Source of the DNA: Natrinema salinisoli
Lineage (GTDB): Archaea; Halobacteriota; Halobacteria; Halobacteriales; Natrialbaceae
Assembly: GCF_020405205.1 (NCBI RefSeq)
Contig: NZ_CP084470.1
Location: forward strand, 124,001-188,000
DNA: 64,000 nucleotides
Direction of reading: 5' to 3'
Part shown: positions 25,756 through 35,905 of the stretch, piece after piece
Position numbering within the stretch: the first letter of the stretch is position 1
Layout of the letters: the number at the start of each line of letters is the position of its first letter
Position numbers and translations under genes: made by a program
Notes under the pieces: model-generated
What the model was told of the DNA's origin: nothing
The model's database searches: none
The model's input: only the letters and a program-made list of their open reading frames with translations

Positions 25756-26448
25756 ATGGATTCAACGAGGGTTGGAAAACCTTCGAAGAAGACGGCGAAA
25801 TGGTCAGCAGTCCCGGTGAACGAAGCGTCCGTGACCGTGAACTCGAGACACTCCGAGATATACACGAACTCGGTGTGTTCGTCGCGACAGATACGTTCGA
25901 CGCTCAAATCGATCCCGAACTTGTACTCGATATCCAGGGCCGCGGAGAGGAACGCTTCGATTTCCGAGATGCCGCTGAAACCGAGGTGGCGACCCAATGA
26001 AAGACGGCTCTGGGAATCTCGATACGGTGACAGTAATAGCAGTGAGGAGGAGACAACCGACTCTGAACCGCTGGGTGGACCGATCGACGACAACCAGCCG
26101 AATCGTGGACGATCGAGATCGTCATCAACTCGGTCGGAACCGATACCTGACCAGCCTGGCACATCGTCGACGTCGACCAACGAGTCAGAGCAGGACGAGC
26201 ACAAGTACCCGTATTTCGTCCGTCGAAGTAAGGTCCTCGACGAGCGAGATGAACGGATCGAGGCCCATCTTCGGGAAGTGGTCACGGACCAGGAGTCGGA
26301 CTTCCGGAGTGAGCTCGCCGATGAACTCGAGACGAACGGCGACATTTCGAAATCAGACGCACGCGAGTTCGCGCTCCTGTATGCGTTCGGAAACCCGGAG
26401 GGCGTCGCGGAGTTGATGCGGGAGGAAGGCTTCGGCGAACTCGAGTAA
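25756..26448 (+). CDS. Two-part hypothetical protein with a conserved haloarchaeal C-terminal domain
   Basis: 230 residues. The last 85 (KYPYFVRRSKVLDERDERIE, AHLREVVTDQESDFRSELAD, SKSDAREFALLYAFGNPEGV) form an acidic helical domain of a type I associate with plasmid and provirus regions of haloarchaea. The first 120 residues are Ser/Arg-rich and less convincing. The true start may lie later, or the two halves may be joined by a frameshift. No function is known. Confidence 0.55.
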   Translation: MDSTRVGKPSKKTAKWSAVPVNEASVTVNSRHSEIYTNSVCSSRQIRSTLKSIPNLYSISRAAERNASISEMPLKPRWRPNERRLWESRYGDSNSSEEETTDSEPLGGPIDDNQPNRGRSRSSSTRSEPIPDQPGTSSTSTNESEQDEHKYPYFVRRSKVLDERDERIEAHLREVVTDQESDFRSELADELETNGDISKSDAREFALLYAFGNPEGVAELMREEGFGELE

Positions 26449-26485
26449 TCGACATCTGTTTTTGACGATCCTACAGCGTTGGAGG

Positions 26486-26503
26486 AGTACTCTATAGAGT
26501 ACT
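26486..26503. promoter_or_regulatory. Perfect 18-bp palindrome, candidate operator
   Basis: AGTACTCTATAGAGTACT reads the same on both strands. It lies 48 bp upstream of the small membrane-protein gene at 26551 and 38 bp after the preceding stop. A dimeric regulator site is a reasonable guess, and a terminator is less likely because no T-run follows. Confidence 0.5.
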
Positions 26504-26550
26504 TCTCAAATCCAGCCTAGAATTAAGTAAGTAGTCGTGATGGTTCCAGT

Positions 26551-26724
26551 ATGAGGAATATCGCAGTTGAGGGGCTTCGGCTCCTCTTAGGTCTGTTCGT
26601 CGTAGCCGCTGTACTGGTAACAATTGCTGGCGGGAGTCTGACTGGCATTACGGAGGTATTCACAGCGTTGTTTATCTTCGGTGTGATCGTTGCCCTCGTG
26701 TTGGGGGCGTTCAACGCTGGCTGA
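26551..26724 (+). CDS. 57-residue membrane protein
   Basis: The frame MRNIAVEGLRLLLGLFVVAA then VLVTIAGGSLTGITEVFTAL ... ALVLGAFNAG has two hydrophobic helices joined by a short GGSLTG turn, the pattern of many tiny haloarchaeal membrane proteins. ATG start and TGA stop. No family name can be given. The palindrome upstream suggests it is regulated. Confidence 0.6.
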   Translation: MRNIAVEGLRLLLGLFVVAAVLVTIAGGSLTGITEVFTALFIFGVIVALVLGAFNAG

Positions 26725-26956
26725 TAGTCACGCTGGTGTTGCGACGAACTCTCTGATTTATCAGATTTAGATAATAGTTCTCGGAGACCGGGCCCGATCG
26801 GCCCGGGCTGGACTCTACGTACGGGCGCGCGTGTATAATTGCAGCACACCCCCCAGGGGGTCAACCGGGGACAATAATTATGGACCTTCCTGCCCTGTAG
26901 ACTGTGTCGTTTGCCCAGACAATCGGGAGAAACGACATCATATCAGATTCAAAATA

Positions 26957-27193
26957 ATGTACGAAGCTATCGAACTCGCGCGGACGTATCCCACTCTCGC
27001 GATGGTTGCTGTACTCGCTGTGATCTTGGCCTATGCGAAGGCCAAGGACACCGTGTACGGGCAACCCCGTGATGGTGGCAACTTCGACAAGTACCGAACG
27101 ACTCGAGTCAAGGAAACGTACAGATACGCGTCGTACACGATCGCACTCGGCGTGCTGGTGTGGCTGTTCCAGAGCTCGCAGTTCCTCTCGTAG
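26957..27193 (+). CDS. Small membrane protein (78 aa)
   Basis: Starts MYEAIELARTYPTLAMVAVL at an ATG preceded by an AT-rich AAAATA stretch. One N-terminal helix (residues 12-27) and one C-terminal helix (58-74) flank a basic, polar middle (AKAKDTVYGQPRDGGNFDKY). The upstream in-frame extension to 26831 is rejected because it lacks protein character. Function unknown. Confidence 0.6.
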   Translation: MYEAIELARTYPTLAMVAVLAVILAYAKAKDTVYGQPRDGGNFDKYRTTRVKETYRYASYTIALGVLVWLFQSSQFLS

Positions 27194-27257
27194 AAGGACA
27201 GCCACACTCTCACTCATATCGTCGGCCAGATTCCGCTGTCAGCTTTCTCGCTGTGCC

Positions 27258-28052
27258 CTATTCTAACTCAGATTCCAAGTCGATCCCGTATTCGGCTTGG
27301 ATCTCTTGCTTCGCAGTAAGCAGACTCTCTTGGACCTCCCCTGAGAAGTCAAGGAATTGCTCTTGCTCGTCATACCACTGCTCTAACTCCGGTACAACCT
27401 CCGTTACTGCTATTACCGCGTCAGCACGGCTTTCCACCCACCAATCTGGAAAATCTTCGTCGTGGGTCCCGTCATACACGCCCAGTAAAAGCGACATCAA
27501 TTCATCATGGTCGTCTTCTGTGATACCTTCCGTATTCCGACGAAATTCCGTAACTGGCTCTTGCAACTCATTTACTAATTCCCGGGCAGTATTATTCAAT
27601 CCGTGAATTCGATCATCATACCTCCGAATTAGCTGTGCTGTCTCTGGGTAGGATTGTGAGAAACGTTCAACAGCTACTAGATCTGGGTCATCAAGACACG
27701 TGTCGAGATTCACTTTAACAAGTTCCAGTTCCATTCCATCGAAAGTAGCGTCTGCCCACCTCACTTCCCCGTTGAGCATTTTTGATCTATTCGAATTTAC
27801 ACTATCTAACGATGATTTCACTACATCTTTGAGTACTACTGTTTGTATGGGTTTCTCGCGGTCCTTCAACCTCTCTTCGACCAAGACTCGATTATTTAGA
27901 ATAGTCAAGACGGTCAGGCTTGCGAGGAGAACTGTTCCTAAAACACCAAACCCTGCAATCAGTAGTTGCGAGACTGTCTGTGAAATGTACCCTTGAGTAA
28001 AGGCTATAATTGGAGCTACAACCACAAACACAGCTGACAGAAGAAACAACAC
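27258..28052 (-). CDS. Membrane-anchored hypothetical protein
   Basis: 264 residues with two N-terminal membrane helices (about 2-22 and 30-52) followed by a long acidic, helical cytoplasmic domain (EEDHDELMSLLLGVYDGTHD ... EQFLDFSGEVQESLLTAKQE). Codon use is clearly more AT-rich than the flanking recombinase fragment. Its start codon abuts the broken 5' edge of that fragment, as if this gene arrived with the DNA that truncated the recombinase. No family was recognised. Confidence 0.65.
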   Translation of the reverse strand: MLFLLSAVFVVVAPIIAFTQGYISQTVSQLLIAGFGVLGTVLLASLTVLTILNNRVLVEERLKDREKPIQTVVLKDVVKSSLDSVNSNRSKMLNGEVRWADATFDGMELELVKVNLDTCLDDPDLVAVERFSQSYPETAQLIRRYDDRIHGLNNTARELVNELQEPVTEFRRNTEGITEDDHDELMSLLLGVYDGTHDEDFPDWWVESRADAVIAVTEVVPELEQWYDEQEQFLDFSGEVQESLLTAKQEIQAEYGIDLESELE

Positions 28053-28577
28053 CAGGCTGAGGAAATCGAACGCGCCCTCGCAGTATTCGACGAACTCGAC
28101 CGTGACCTCGAAAGCGACGCATCGAAGCTACGGTATCTCGGGGACGTTTCGCAGTTCTACGAACACCTGCAACGCCGTGGGAAAGCCGCATACAACCCGG
28201 CCGAAACCATCGACATGGAGTACGGCTGGGAACGAGACGACCCCGACAACCTGACCCTCTCGAGCGAGCAAGTCCGGCGGCTCTACGACGCCGTCGAGAC
28301 GCCCGACGAGGAGCTACTGGTGCTGGCGCTGTGTGGCTGGGGCCTTCGTCGGAACGAAGTCGCGTCGTTGCACGTCTCCCAGCTCGTGCTCGAGGGCGAT
28401 GACCCGCATATCCATTTCGAGGAGCGGAAGAACGGCCCGGGGACCGTCGCGTTGATCTACGGCCGTGAGACACTGGCCGATCGGATTGATACCCTCGGCT
28501 CAGTCAACCGGGAGTGGACGGGCTATCTATTCCCCTCGCGCCAAGCGTCGAACTCCCAACATCGAGTGAACCGATGA
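28053..28577 (+). pseudogene. Tyrosine recombinase/integrase fragment, truncated at both ends
   Basis: Read from the boundary at 28053: EEIERALAVFDELDRDLESD, SQFYEHLQRRGKAAYNPAET (the end of the SAM-like N-terminal domain), then the start of the catalytic domain. The first catalytic arginine is in ALCGWGLRRNEVASLHVSQL, and IHFEERKNGPGTVALIY follows. The C-terminal HxxR and nucleophilic tyrosine are absent because the frame ends after FPSRQASN. High-GC codons contrast with the adjoining AT-richer gene. It probably marks an old integration or recombination junction. Confidence 0.7.
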
Positions 28578-28756
28578 GGTCAATGATTTTCGTTTGGATG
28601 TTCTCCTTGAGATCGTTCGCCCTTGCATGGAATCAGTTTATCTGAACACTTAGAAGAGGCTACAAAGCTTTGTCTACCGGAGACACAGCTGTTCTGATTC
28701 ATGAGTGGAACCCAGTATGGGGAAACTATTTTGGGTATCGCAGAGAGAATGTTATT

Positions 28757-30454
28757 ATGATGGATAGTTACACTGGTGCCGATCTATTCGTAGATGCACT
28801 GGAACAATACGGAGTCAAGCACGTTTTTGGCAATCCTGGGACGACAGAACTTCCGGTGATGGAAGCGCTGGGAGATAGCGGCCTTGAGTATATCCTTGGG
28901 TCACATGAAGATATTGCTGTAGGTATGGCCTCCGGGTATGCAAGTACGCGTCGCTACCATAGTCATCACGATGATAGTGTGTTGCCTGCTGGTGTAGTGA
29001 ACCTACATATCACGCCCGGATTGGCCCACGGTCTCGGTAATATATATGCGGCAGAGTTTGCGGGTGCGCCGTTAGTAGTTACTGCTGGCAATCATGAAAA
29101 GGACTTCCGCCATGAAGAGCCGCTTCTTCATGGGGAACTGGAGGAGATGGTTGAACAGTTCTGTAAGTGGTCCGACGAGGTGCTCGACGTCTCAGCCCTG
29201 CCGACGATGCTTCGGCGGGCATTCCGGGTCGCACTCACTCCACCGACCGGACCGGTGTTTCTAGGGTTACCGATGGATGTGATGCTTTCAGAAACGGATC
29301 CTTCCGAGCTCGAGCGCTTGGGTCCGATCCCGACTGCAGGACCTGGTGATCAGGCCCAGTTGGATCATGCTACAAATCTACTGATCGAGGCTGATGAACC
29401 AGTACTCATTCTCGGAGACCAGGTGGCTCGTTCGGGTACCGATGCTGTTGATGCGGCTGTTGATTTTGCTGAGGCAGCTGGTACACGTGTTCATGGAGAA
29501 ATCCTCGCTTGTGAAGTTAACTTCCCGACTCGCCATGAGCAATGGATCTCACATGTTCCTCCTGACGAGGACGTCGCAAGTATGTTGATGGATACAGATA
29601 CGATCGTGTTTGCAGGCACGTCGACGAACACGACCGTCATGCGTCATGAGGATGACCTTGTAGCCTCGGATACAACCGCTATCCATCTCAGCGACGATGC
29701 TTGGGAAGTAGGAAAAAACCATCCAGCCGATGCCGCCGTCATCGGCGATCCCGGTCAAATCCTCGAAGGATTGGCGGGGCGGCTGCAAGACCGTCTCCCA
29801 GAAGAGGTCCGGCAAAAGCGACTTGAGATGGTTGCAGAGACGAAGCAGTCTCTGGGGAGCACCCTCGAATCGATGAGCGTTGACGAAGCAGAAGAGGGCG
29901 AGACCCGTGCAGGCAAACACGAATTGGTGGATACAATACAGGAGGTTGCACCTGACGCCTATATCGTTGATGAAGGGATTACCGCCAAGTATCCACTGCT
30001 GCTACGTTATGATATGGTACCGGAGCAATTCGTCTCGAACAAGGGTGGTGGGCTCGGCTATGGTCTTCCTGCCTCTGTCGGTGCAGCGCTAGCTGAATCT
30101 ATGCAGGATGACCCGCGGACCGTAATCGGTTACATCGGTGATGGTTCCTACCAGTACTATCCCCACTCGATTTACTCCGCGGTCAGGTATAATCTGGATC
30201 TGACGGTTATTATTCCGGACAATCGCAACTACCGCATCCTGAAGGATAACACGATCAAGCTCTTTGGTGGTGATGATTCGGATTATAACTTCACTGGAAT
30301 GGACTTCGAGCCGCCAATTGATCTTGTAAAAAATGCCGAGAGTCACGGTGCACGTGGCCACCGTATTGAAGTCCCTGAGAATATCGGACCCGTGCTTGAA
30401 GAAGCGATGGATACGCCCGGCACAGATGTGCTGGATGTACTCGTCCACGACTAA
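28757..30454 (+). CDS. Thiamine-diphosphate-dependent enzyme (benzoylformate decarboxylase/acetolactate synthase-like)
   Basis: About 565 residues. ThDP enzymes of this family decarboxylate or carboligate 2-oxo acids in the cytoplasm. The PYR domain includes the cofactor-activating glutamate E51 in GSHEDIAVGMASGYA and the VFGNPGTTELP opening. The PP domain has GDGSYQYY (from residue 461) and closes with IIPDNRNYRILK, the metal/diphosphate-binding GDG...N motif. The HEEPLLHG segment recalls benzoylformate decarboxylase-like members. A frame extension back to 28670 starts with TTG and is rejected. It lies upstream of the FAH-family gene on the same strand, next to an acid-type transporter, so a role in 2-oxo-acid breakdown is inferred. 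Confidence 0.87.
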   Translation: MMDSYTGADLFVDALEQYGVKHVFGNPGTTELPVMEALGDSGLEYILGSHEDIAVGMASGYASTRRYHSHHDDSVLPAGVVNLHITPGLAHGLGNIYAAEFAGAPLVVTAGNHEKDFRHEEPLLHGELEEMVEQFCKWSDEVLDVSALPTMLRRAFRVALTPPTGPVFLGLPMDVMLSETDPSELERLGPIPTAGPGDQAQLDHATNLLIEADEPVLILGDQVARSGTDAVDAAVDFAEAAGTRVHGEILACEVNFPTRHEQWISHVPPDEDVASMLMDTDTIVFAGTSTNTTVMRHEDDLVASDTTAIHLSDDAWEVGKNHPADAAVIGDPGQILEGLAGRLQDRLPEEVRQKRLEMVAETKQSLGSTLESMSVDEAEEGETRAGKHELVDTIQEVAPDAYIVDEGITAKYPLLLRYDMVPEQFVSNKGGGLGYGLPASVGAALAESMQDDPRTVIGYIGDGSYQYYPHSIYSAVRYNLDLTVIIPDNRNYRILKDNTIKLFGGDDSDYNFTGMDFEPPIDLVKNAESHGARGHRIEVPENIGPVLEEAMDTPGTDVLDVLVHD

Positions 30455-30731
30455 ACAGCTACACCCGTTGCAGTCTATCCTTTTACTGCTTATCTGGCTG
30501 GTACACATTCGTCCGTTAGCATTCCATGACGGTGTTCTTGAGAACGCCTGATCATATTCCTCTCTGCTGTTCAGATTATTTGTTTAGTAGGGTCCATTTC
30601 GAGAGCGGCAAGCAATTCTCGATTTCCGCCACTAGTATTTTTTCGGCAACATCGGTTACCGCTGCCTGAGTCCGTAACAATAGTGGTTCTACCCTAATCT
30701 ATAACTATCCTACCAGATATATATTGGACGA

Positions 30732-31652
30732 ATGCGTATTGTCAGATTCACACCCAGTGATGGGATAGTACGACCAGGAATTCATCTTCATAGCGAGGAT
30801 ACTGTAATTGACGTGCCCACAGTCGGCAATTCCCTCGATATAGGGGTTCCATCGTCTGTTCAGTCGCTGCTAGCAGAACCATGTTGGCAAGAAAAACTTG
30901 AACTGATTCAAACTCATGCCAGAGAGTCAGGAGAGGGCTTGATCGATCGTGAGAAAGTATCATTTGATGCTCCGATCACGGATCCACAGAAGATCATCTG
31001 CGTCGGCCTCAATTACAGAGAACACGTTGAGGAGGCTGGGGATACAGCACCCGACAATCCGGTTTTATTCGCGAAATACCCGACCGCTATTACAGGCCCA
31101 GAAAAGCCGATCAGGTGGGACCCGAATCACACATCAGAGGTCGACTACGAGGCCGAATTAGCTGTTGTAATTGGTGAAGAGGGTCGCCGTATTAACGAAA
31201 GTGATGCTCGAGACTACGTCGCGGGCTATACTGTCGCGAACGATGTTTCAGCACGCGATCTACAGTTTTCCGATGAACAATGGGTTCGTGGGAAGACACT
31301 GGATACGTTCTGTCCGCTTGGGCCGAGGATCGTGACTGATGAAGAGATAACTGACCCGGAATCCCTCGAGATATGGGCGGACTTGAACGGTGAACGCATG
31401 CAGGAATCAACGACAGACAATCTTCTCTTCGGGATTGACAATCTTATCTCCTTCTGCAGTGACGCGTTTACATTGACACCAGGAGATGTCATCTTAACCG
31501 GGACACCACCCGGCGTTGGCAAGTTCCGGGAGCCGCCAACTCTCTTGGACGACACAGATGAAATAACGGTTGGCATTGAAGGTATTGGTGAGCTCACAAA
31601 CCCGTGTGTCCATGAACCAACGACGGACTTTGATCGAGACGTCGATGGCTAA
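30732..31652 (+). CDS. Fumarylacetoacetate hydrolase-family enzyme
   Basis: 306 residues. FAH-fold enzymes cleave, isomerise or hydrate acylpyruvates and oxo-dienoates using a divalent metal. Visible signatures are ICVGLNYREHVEEAG, PVLFAKYPTAITGP, metal ligands in EVDYEAELAVVIGEEG and NDVSARDLQ, the loop GKTLDTFCPLGP, and LTGTPPGVG near the C-terminus. This matches 2-hydroxyhepta-2,4-diene-1,7-dioate isomerase/acylpyruvase-like members. It follows the ThDP enzyme after 277 bp. The pair is compatible with a meta-cleavage or keto-acid pathway, but the substrate is not determined. Confidence 0.9.
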   Translation: MRIVRFTPSDGIVRPGIHLHSEDTVIDVPTVGNSLDIGVPSSVQSLLAEPCWQEKLELIQTHARESGEGLIDREKVSFDAPITDPQKIICVGLNYREHVEEAGDTAPDNPVLFAKYPTAITGPEKPIRWDPNHTSEVDYEAELAVVIGEEGRRINESDARDYVAGYTVANDVSARDLQFSDEQWVRGKTLDTFCPLGPRIVTDEEITDPESLEIWADLNGERMQESTTDNLLFGIDNLISFCSDAFTLTPGDVILTGTPPGVGKFREPPTLLDDTDEITVGIEGIGELTNPCVHEPTTDFDRDVDG

Positions 31653-32139
31653 TTGAACAAATATCAGGACCACTGACCCGACAGGATAGTGGATTCAGCA
31701 GAGCAGTTCATTAAATATGGTTTCAGGTACGATGCGCCCTCATACTTTTTCGGAAAGGATTCAAGGATAATCGTGAGAGTGTTACCGTTGACGGGTTGAC
31801 GAACTGTTTGTTAACACGGTATCCTTCCGATGATTTCCGAAGTTTACAGAGCGAGAACAAAAGAAACTCTTCCACCGTCATTGACACCCCATTGCAAGGG
31901 AGACAAATAGACGGCTGCTTCGACGTTTGCTCTTCCGAAATAGATGTCGAATAGTCTGGCGGTTCGCGGTCACAGTTTTGGGCGGTTATCAGTGTGTATT
32001 ATGAGTTGGGAACAATGTAGGAAATCGATATATGTGAATTGAATTGAGTACAGGAGTTACCAGTATCAACTGTGTTAGTTATCAGACGTCTCTTCGATAG
32101 TAGCAACTGAAGCAGTATAAAGAGGAGAAGACGTCTATA
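31653..32139. other. Non-coding spacer between convergent units
   Basis: About 490 bp of moderately AT-rich DNA between the FAH gene and the 3' end of tctB. I find no gene, repeat or clear terminator in it. Confidence 0.4.
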
Positions 32140-32721
32140 TCATATAAGACCCTCAAAGAAGAGGCTGATCCCGCGGAATATACCAGCTCCTCGAGGGAGA
32201 ACGATATTAAAGAAGTTCCTGAACACGACCTGAAGGACGACACCGGTCACAAAGCCGAATACAACTAGTTTGATCGGTGATCGGTATCCGACGTTCCATC
32301 CTGTGATGATCAGGAAGAATGGTGTGAGTACGACGAAGCCGACCGTATCTAGCAGACCCACGTACAGGAGCAGAAGCCCGATAGTACTGAGGTACGTAAG
32401 TCGATTATCCTCTGTTTCTGTATCGGACGTTGACTCGTCATCCACGTCTGCGAGCGCGCTATCTGCAGAGGGTGCAGTATTGGTCTTTATCCGGTAGGCG
32501 ATGATACCGAGATTGGCTGTGCTTGCGATAATCATAACCCCTAGCACGATACGTGGCCAGAATGCTGCTCCTGGATCCCCGGTGGATGCTGTTACATCGG
32601 CAAACTCCGATGTTAGTGTGAAGAAGTATATTGCGAGTAGCAGGACTACTGTTGTGATACCCGCGTCCTTCAGGTGCCATTTCAAGGCTTCTCCGTCAGT
32701 TTTCAAGTAGCTTTCACTCAT
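32140..32721 (-). CDS. tctB: Tripartite tricarboxylate transporter small membrane subunit TctB
   Basis: 193 residues with four or five membrane helices (about 20-38, 55-75, 110-127, 130-147, 152-175). A hydrophilic acidic loop lies in the middle (DVDDESTSDTETEDN). The family opening with 'DPGAAFWPRIVL' is the typical TctB signature. Its start overlaps the tctA stop by 8 nt, so it is translationally coupled as last gene of tctC-tctA-tctB. Confidence 0.85.
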   Translation of the reverse strand: MSESYLKTDGEALKWHLKDAGITTVVLLLAIYFFTLTSEFADVTASTGDPGAAFWPRIVLGVMIIASTANLGIIAYRIKTNTAPSADSALADVDDESTSDTETEDNRLTYLSTIGLLLLYVGLLDTVGFVVLTPFFLIITGWNVGYRSPIKLVVFGFVTGVVLQVVFRNFFNIVLPRGAGIFRGISLFFEGLI

Positions 32722-34258
32722 GTGATCTCACCCGTGTGCTGATGATGGTTCGGATTCCGTCGCGGTTGTCCAAGATCAGTGGCACAGTGAACAGCAGGAT
32801 TCCAGCGACCATGAGGACACCAGAGATCGGTCGGGTGAAGAACACGGACATGTCTCCACCGCTTTTAACGAGTGCTCGACGGAGGCTAGGTTCTGCGAGC
32901 GGGCCGAGTACGAGACCGATTACGAGTGGGGTGACCGGATAGCTATAATCCAGAAGGTAGTATGCTATCACCCCGGCAACGATCATAATCCATACATCTA
33001 ACATGATGTTGTTGATCGCAAATGCACCGATGACAGTGAACATCAGTATGAGGGTTAGAAGAATCGATTGGGGGATCAACCGGACCTTGAGATACGAACG
33101 GACGACTAGCCGATTGAGAAGGAGGATACCGATATTTGCTAAGAGTAACCCGGCAAAGAGGGTGTATACAAGGTTAGTCTGATTCTCAATAAGGGCCGGG
33201 CCGGGTCGGAGCCCGTGAAGGATAAACGCTGCAAGGATCACTGCTGTTGTTCCACTGCCGGGAATTCCCAGTGTAAGGAGCGGAACAAAGGCTCCTGCCG
33301 CAGCGGAGTTGTTCGCAGCCTCTGGGGCCGCAACACCTTCTGGGATCCCGGTCCCGAATTTTTCTCGGACGTTTTTTGGCACAATCCGCTGGGCAAATGT
33401 ATAACCGAATAGGGCGCCTGTCGTTGCACCAGCACCAGGAAGTACTCCAATAAGTGTTCCAAGGACCGAGTTTACTGGGATGATCTTCGGAAACCGTTTG
33501 AAGTAATTAAATGGTGGGAGCCACGAGACGTCGGAAACATCCGATGTGTCGTCATTGGAATCGCTAACAACCATCTGCCCGCCGGAGCGGATCTGGTTGA
33601 AGACCTCTGCAACGGCAAAAGTACCGAGAATGATTGGGACAAATCCGATCCCTGTGAATAATGATCGGAGGCCGAATGTGAATCTCGTCTGGGAAGTTGT
33701 TGGATCGAGACCGACCGTTCCGATAAAGAGGCCGATCGCCATCATCATAACTGATTTCGTGATATTGTCTGCGCCGATAGTCGATACCAGTGCTAATCCC
33801 ATGAAGATCACGGCGAAGAACTCGGCATCAGACATTCCGACTGCCCATTCTGCAAGCGTCGGGGAGAACAGGATGAGGATGACTGTCCCGATAATTCCAC
33901 CGACCGCTGACGCAAACACCGCAGTACTGATTGCTTCCGAGAGTCGGCCGTTTTGATTCATTTCATAACCATCCAATGTGGTCATAACTGAGTTGGACTG
34001 GCCCGGAACCTTGAACAGAATCGCGCTGAGTGATCCGCCGTATACGCTAGCTACGTAGATTACACCTAAGACCATGATCGCGGTCGAAGGATCGAGCACG
34101 TATGTCAGCGGAATCAACAGGACGACGGCCATGAGACCGCTCATTCCGGGAATTGCCCCGCTGAACATACCCAGTGCTAAAGCACCGAGGAAAAGCAGCA
34201 TGTTCACCGGGGACAGCAGGGTAGAGAATCCGGCTACAATATTACTTACTAATCCCAT
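32714..34258 (-). CDS. tctA: Tripartite tricarboxylate transporter large membrane subunit TctA
   Basis: 514 residues with about 12 membrane helices; the sodium-coupled channel subunit for a carboxylate brought by TctC. Signatures are [20 protein letters not shown] near the N-terminus, [20 protein letters not shown], and the very conserved [20 protein letters not shown] followed by [16 protein letters not shown] 34258 is chosen because the longer frame (to 34315) would overlap tctC and lacks family similarity. Spacing to tctC is 23 nt. Confidence 0.92.
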   Translation of the reverse strand: MGLVSNIVAGFSTLLSPVNMLLFLGALALGMFSGAIPGMSGLMAVVLLIPLTYVLDPSTAIMVLGVIYVASVYGGSLSAILFKVPGQSNSVMTTLDGYEMNQNGRLSEAISTAVFASAVGGIIGTVILILFSPTLAEWAVGMSDAEFFAVIFMGLALVSTIGADNITKSVMMMAIGLFIGTVGLDPTTSQTRFTFGLRSLFTGIGFVPIILGTFAVAEVFNQIRSGGQMVVSDSNDDTSDVSDVSWLPPFNYFKRFPKIIPVNSVLGTLIGVLPGAGATTGALFGYTFAQRIVPKNVREKFGTGIPEGVAAPEAANNSAAAGAFVPLLTLGIPGSGTTAVILAAFILHGLRPGPALIENQTNLVYTLFAGLLLANIGILLLNRLVVRSYLKVRLIPQSILLTLILMFTVIGAFAINNIMLDVWIMIVAGVIAYYLLDYSYPVTPLVIGLVLGPLAEPSLRRALVKSGGDMSVFFTRPISGVLMVAGILLFTVPLILDNRDGIRTIISTRVRSHE

Positions 34259-34281
34259 GATGATGGATATTATATGTGTGG

Positions 34282-35325
34282 TTATGAGCTCTCGGCCTGC
34301 ACTTGATTCGCCCACTCGATGGACTGTTCAATCACCTCGATATTCCGTTGGATCTGTTGTCGGTACTCTTCTGGTGGCAGGTACCCCTCTCTCAGGTGGA
34401 CCATTGTCTCTTCCTCCAGCTGTTGGTATTCTTCACTTTCCATCGCTTCTTGGTAGAGTTCATGGAGGTAGTCCACTCGTTCTTGTTCGACACCGGATTT
34501 TAATGCAACACCCCGCGAAACACCATACGTTGCGTCTGGAGCACCGATATCTGCTACCGTGGGGACATTCGGGAACTCATCGATCGATTCTTCAACACCA
34601 ACTAGGATGAGTTCGACGTCACCGGATTCGTACTGTTCTGTGAGCTCTTGAATCTCACCGAACGAGGCATCAAGTTCCCCCGACATCGTATCAGTACGCA
34701 TCCGGCCAGCATCATCGTATGAGACGAGTCTGTACCCGTCGAGAAGGTCCAGTGCGTTAGTCCATTGGAGGACGAACGTGGCACTTGACGGTTGTCCGAC
34801 GACCCCGATTGTTGCTTGGCTTGAGTTGGAGTCCATGATGCTGATTAGTTCATCAATATCATCGACACCGTTTCCTTCGCGTCCACTCGTGAACATCCAA
34901 CTGGTATCATGCTGAATCTGCATCAGGGGTTGCCAGTCGTCGATGGTGAACGATGCGTTGCCATTAGCGATATTCGCGGCAATTCCCATCGTATTTGCCC
35001 AGATGGTGTATCCGTCCGCCGGCTGCTCTAACACGTAGTTGGCGGAGTTGAGACTTCGTGCACCCGTGATATTACTCACGTTGATCGATACATCGTTGCC
35101 TCGCTCTTGGAGAATTGATTCGGCTGGCCTGGCGATCCCCCGGTGGAGGGTGTCAGTTCCGCCACCGGCACCGTATCCGACAACCACTTCTAGGTCACGG
35201 GAAGGATACTCAGTGCCTCCTGAGCCTGAGCTACCTCCGATGCACCCTGCGAAGCCGACCGTACTCAGTACACCTGCTGCTCCGATAACTTCTCGCCGAT
35301 TGTATGCTCTTGTCGCGTCTGTCAT
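34282..35325 (-). CDS. tctC: Tripartite tricarboxylate transporter solute-binding lipoprotein TctC
   Basis: 347 residues. A Tat lipoprotein signal (NRREVIGAAGVLSTVGFAGC, cysteine 28) shows it is exported folded and lipid-anchored. The mature part has the Bug/TctC features: RDLEVVVGYGAGGGTDTLHR near the start, GYTIWANTMG, and a C-terminal helical region with YQEAMESEEYQQLEEETM. It binds the carboxylate ligand outside the cell and hands it to TctAB. Gene order tctC-tctA-tctB, divergent from the metallo-beta-lactamase gene at 35906. Confidence 0.9.
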   Translation of the reverse strand: MTDATRAYNRREVIGAAGVLSTVGFAGCIGGSSGSGGTEYPSRDLEVVVGYGAGGGTDTLHRGIARPAESILQERGNDVSINVSNITGARSLNSANYVLEQPADGYTIWANTMGIAANIANGNASFTIDDWQPLMQIQHDTSWMFTSGREGNGVDDIDELISIMDSNSSQATIGVVGQPSSATFVLQWTNALDLLDGYRLVSYDDAGRMRTDTMSGELDASFGEIQELTEQYESGDVELILVGVEESIDEFPNVPTVADIGAPDATYGVSRGVALKSGVEQERVDYLHELYQEAMESEEYQQLEEETMVHLREGYLPPEEYRQQIQRNIEVIEQSIEWANQVQAESS

Positions 35326-35905
35326 TATCTATCAATCCACGACTGCATCCACCCAGTATATCAGGGGTATTAATAATAGTTAGGGATATATCCATCTTTT
35401 CACAGATGGAATGAGATCTAGGAACTTGTGTGACTGAATCACCGAAAAGAACTCTATTTCCTAAATCGGTCTTCTCTACAGTGAGAGGTGGAGTTACTGA
35501 CTGGCATCTTCGTGTATACGATTTCGTGATACCACATGGATCACCGGAGGAAGAGCAGTAATCACGGTGAGGTGCAGAAGATCCGGTACTAGGGAACGTC
35601 CTGCCCGGAGGGGAGTTCGTTACATTCTCTGTATAGTCTTGACCTCCAGCGGATTGATCGAGTGAACCTATCGACAAAGAAGCGGAGATACACTACCGGC
35701 CAGAGTCCTATAATCCCGCTAAGATCACTGCTCTACAAGACAAGCATTGAATGACCCATATTCGAAGGAGAGAATCTGACCAAGAAGTTAGTAATTCTAG
35801 TCAAACTCCCTCAAACATCGATATTGGCCAGAAGAAGTGTTGTGTAACCTAATCTGTCCTATACGAAGTTTTATTAGACCGAATCCCAACACGTTACGTG
35901 TACGC
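35326..35905. promoter_or_regulatory. Divergent promoter region of tctCAB and the MBL pair
   Basis: 580 bp without a supported gene. TTTTATTA at 35869-35876 lies about 30 nt before the ATG at 35906, a TATA-like position. CTAAT and ATTAG flank it, resembling the half-sites CTAACA and TGTTAG found before the IclR gene. AT-rich sequence before tctC (35360-35395) probably holds its promoter. A shared IclR site is a guess. Confidence 0.4.

Noticed and set aside
25698-26345. 215-codon minus-strand frame opposite the 25756 gene
   Set aside because: It is Ser-rich and shadow-like over the region where the plus strand encodes the conserved C-terminal domain. A residual doubt remains for 25700-26000, where neither strand is fully convincing.
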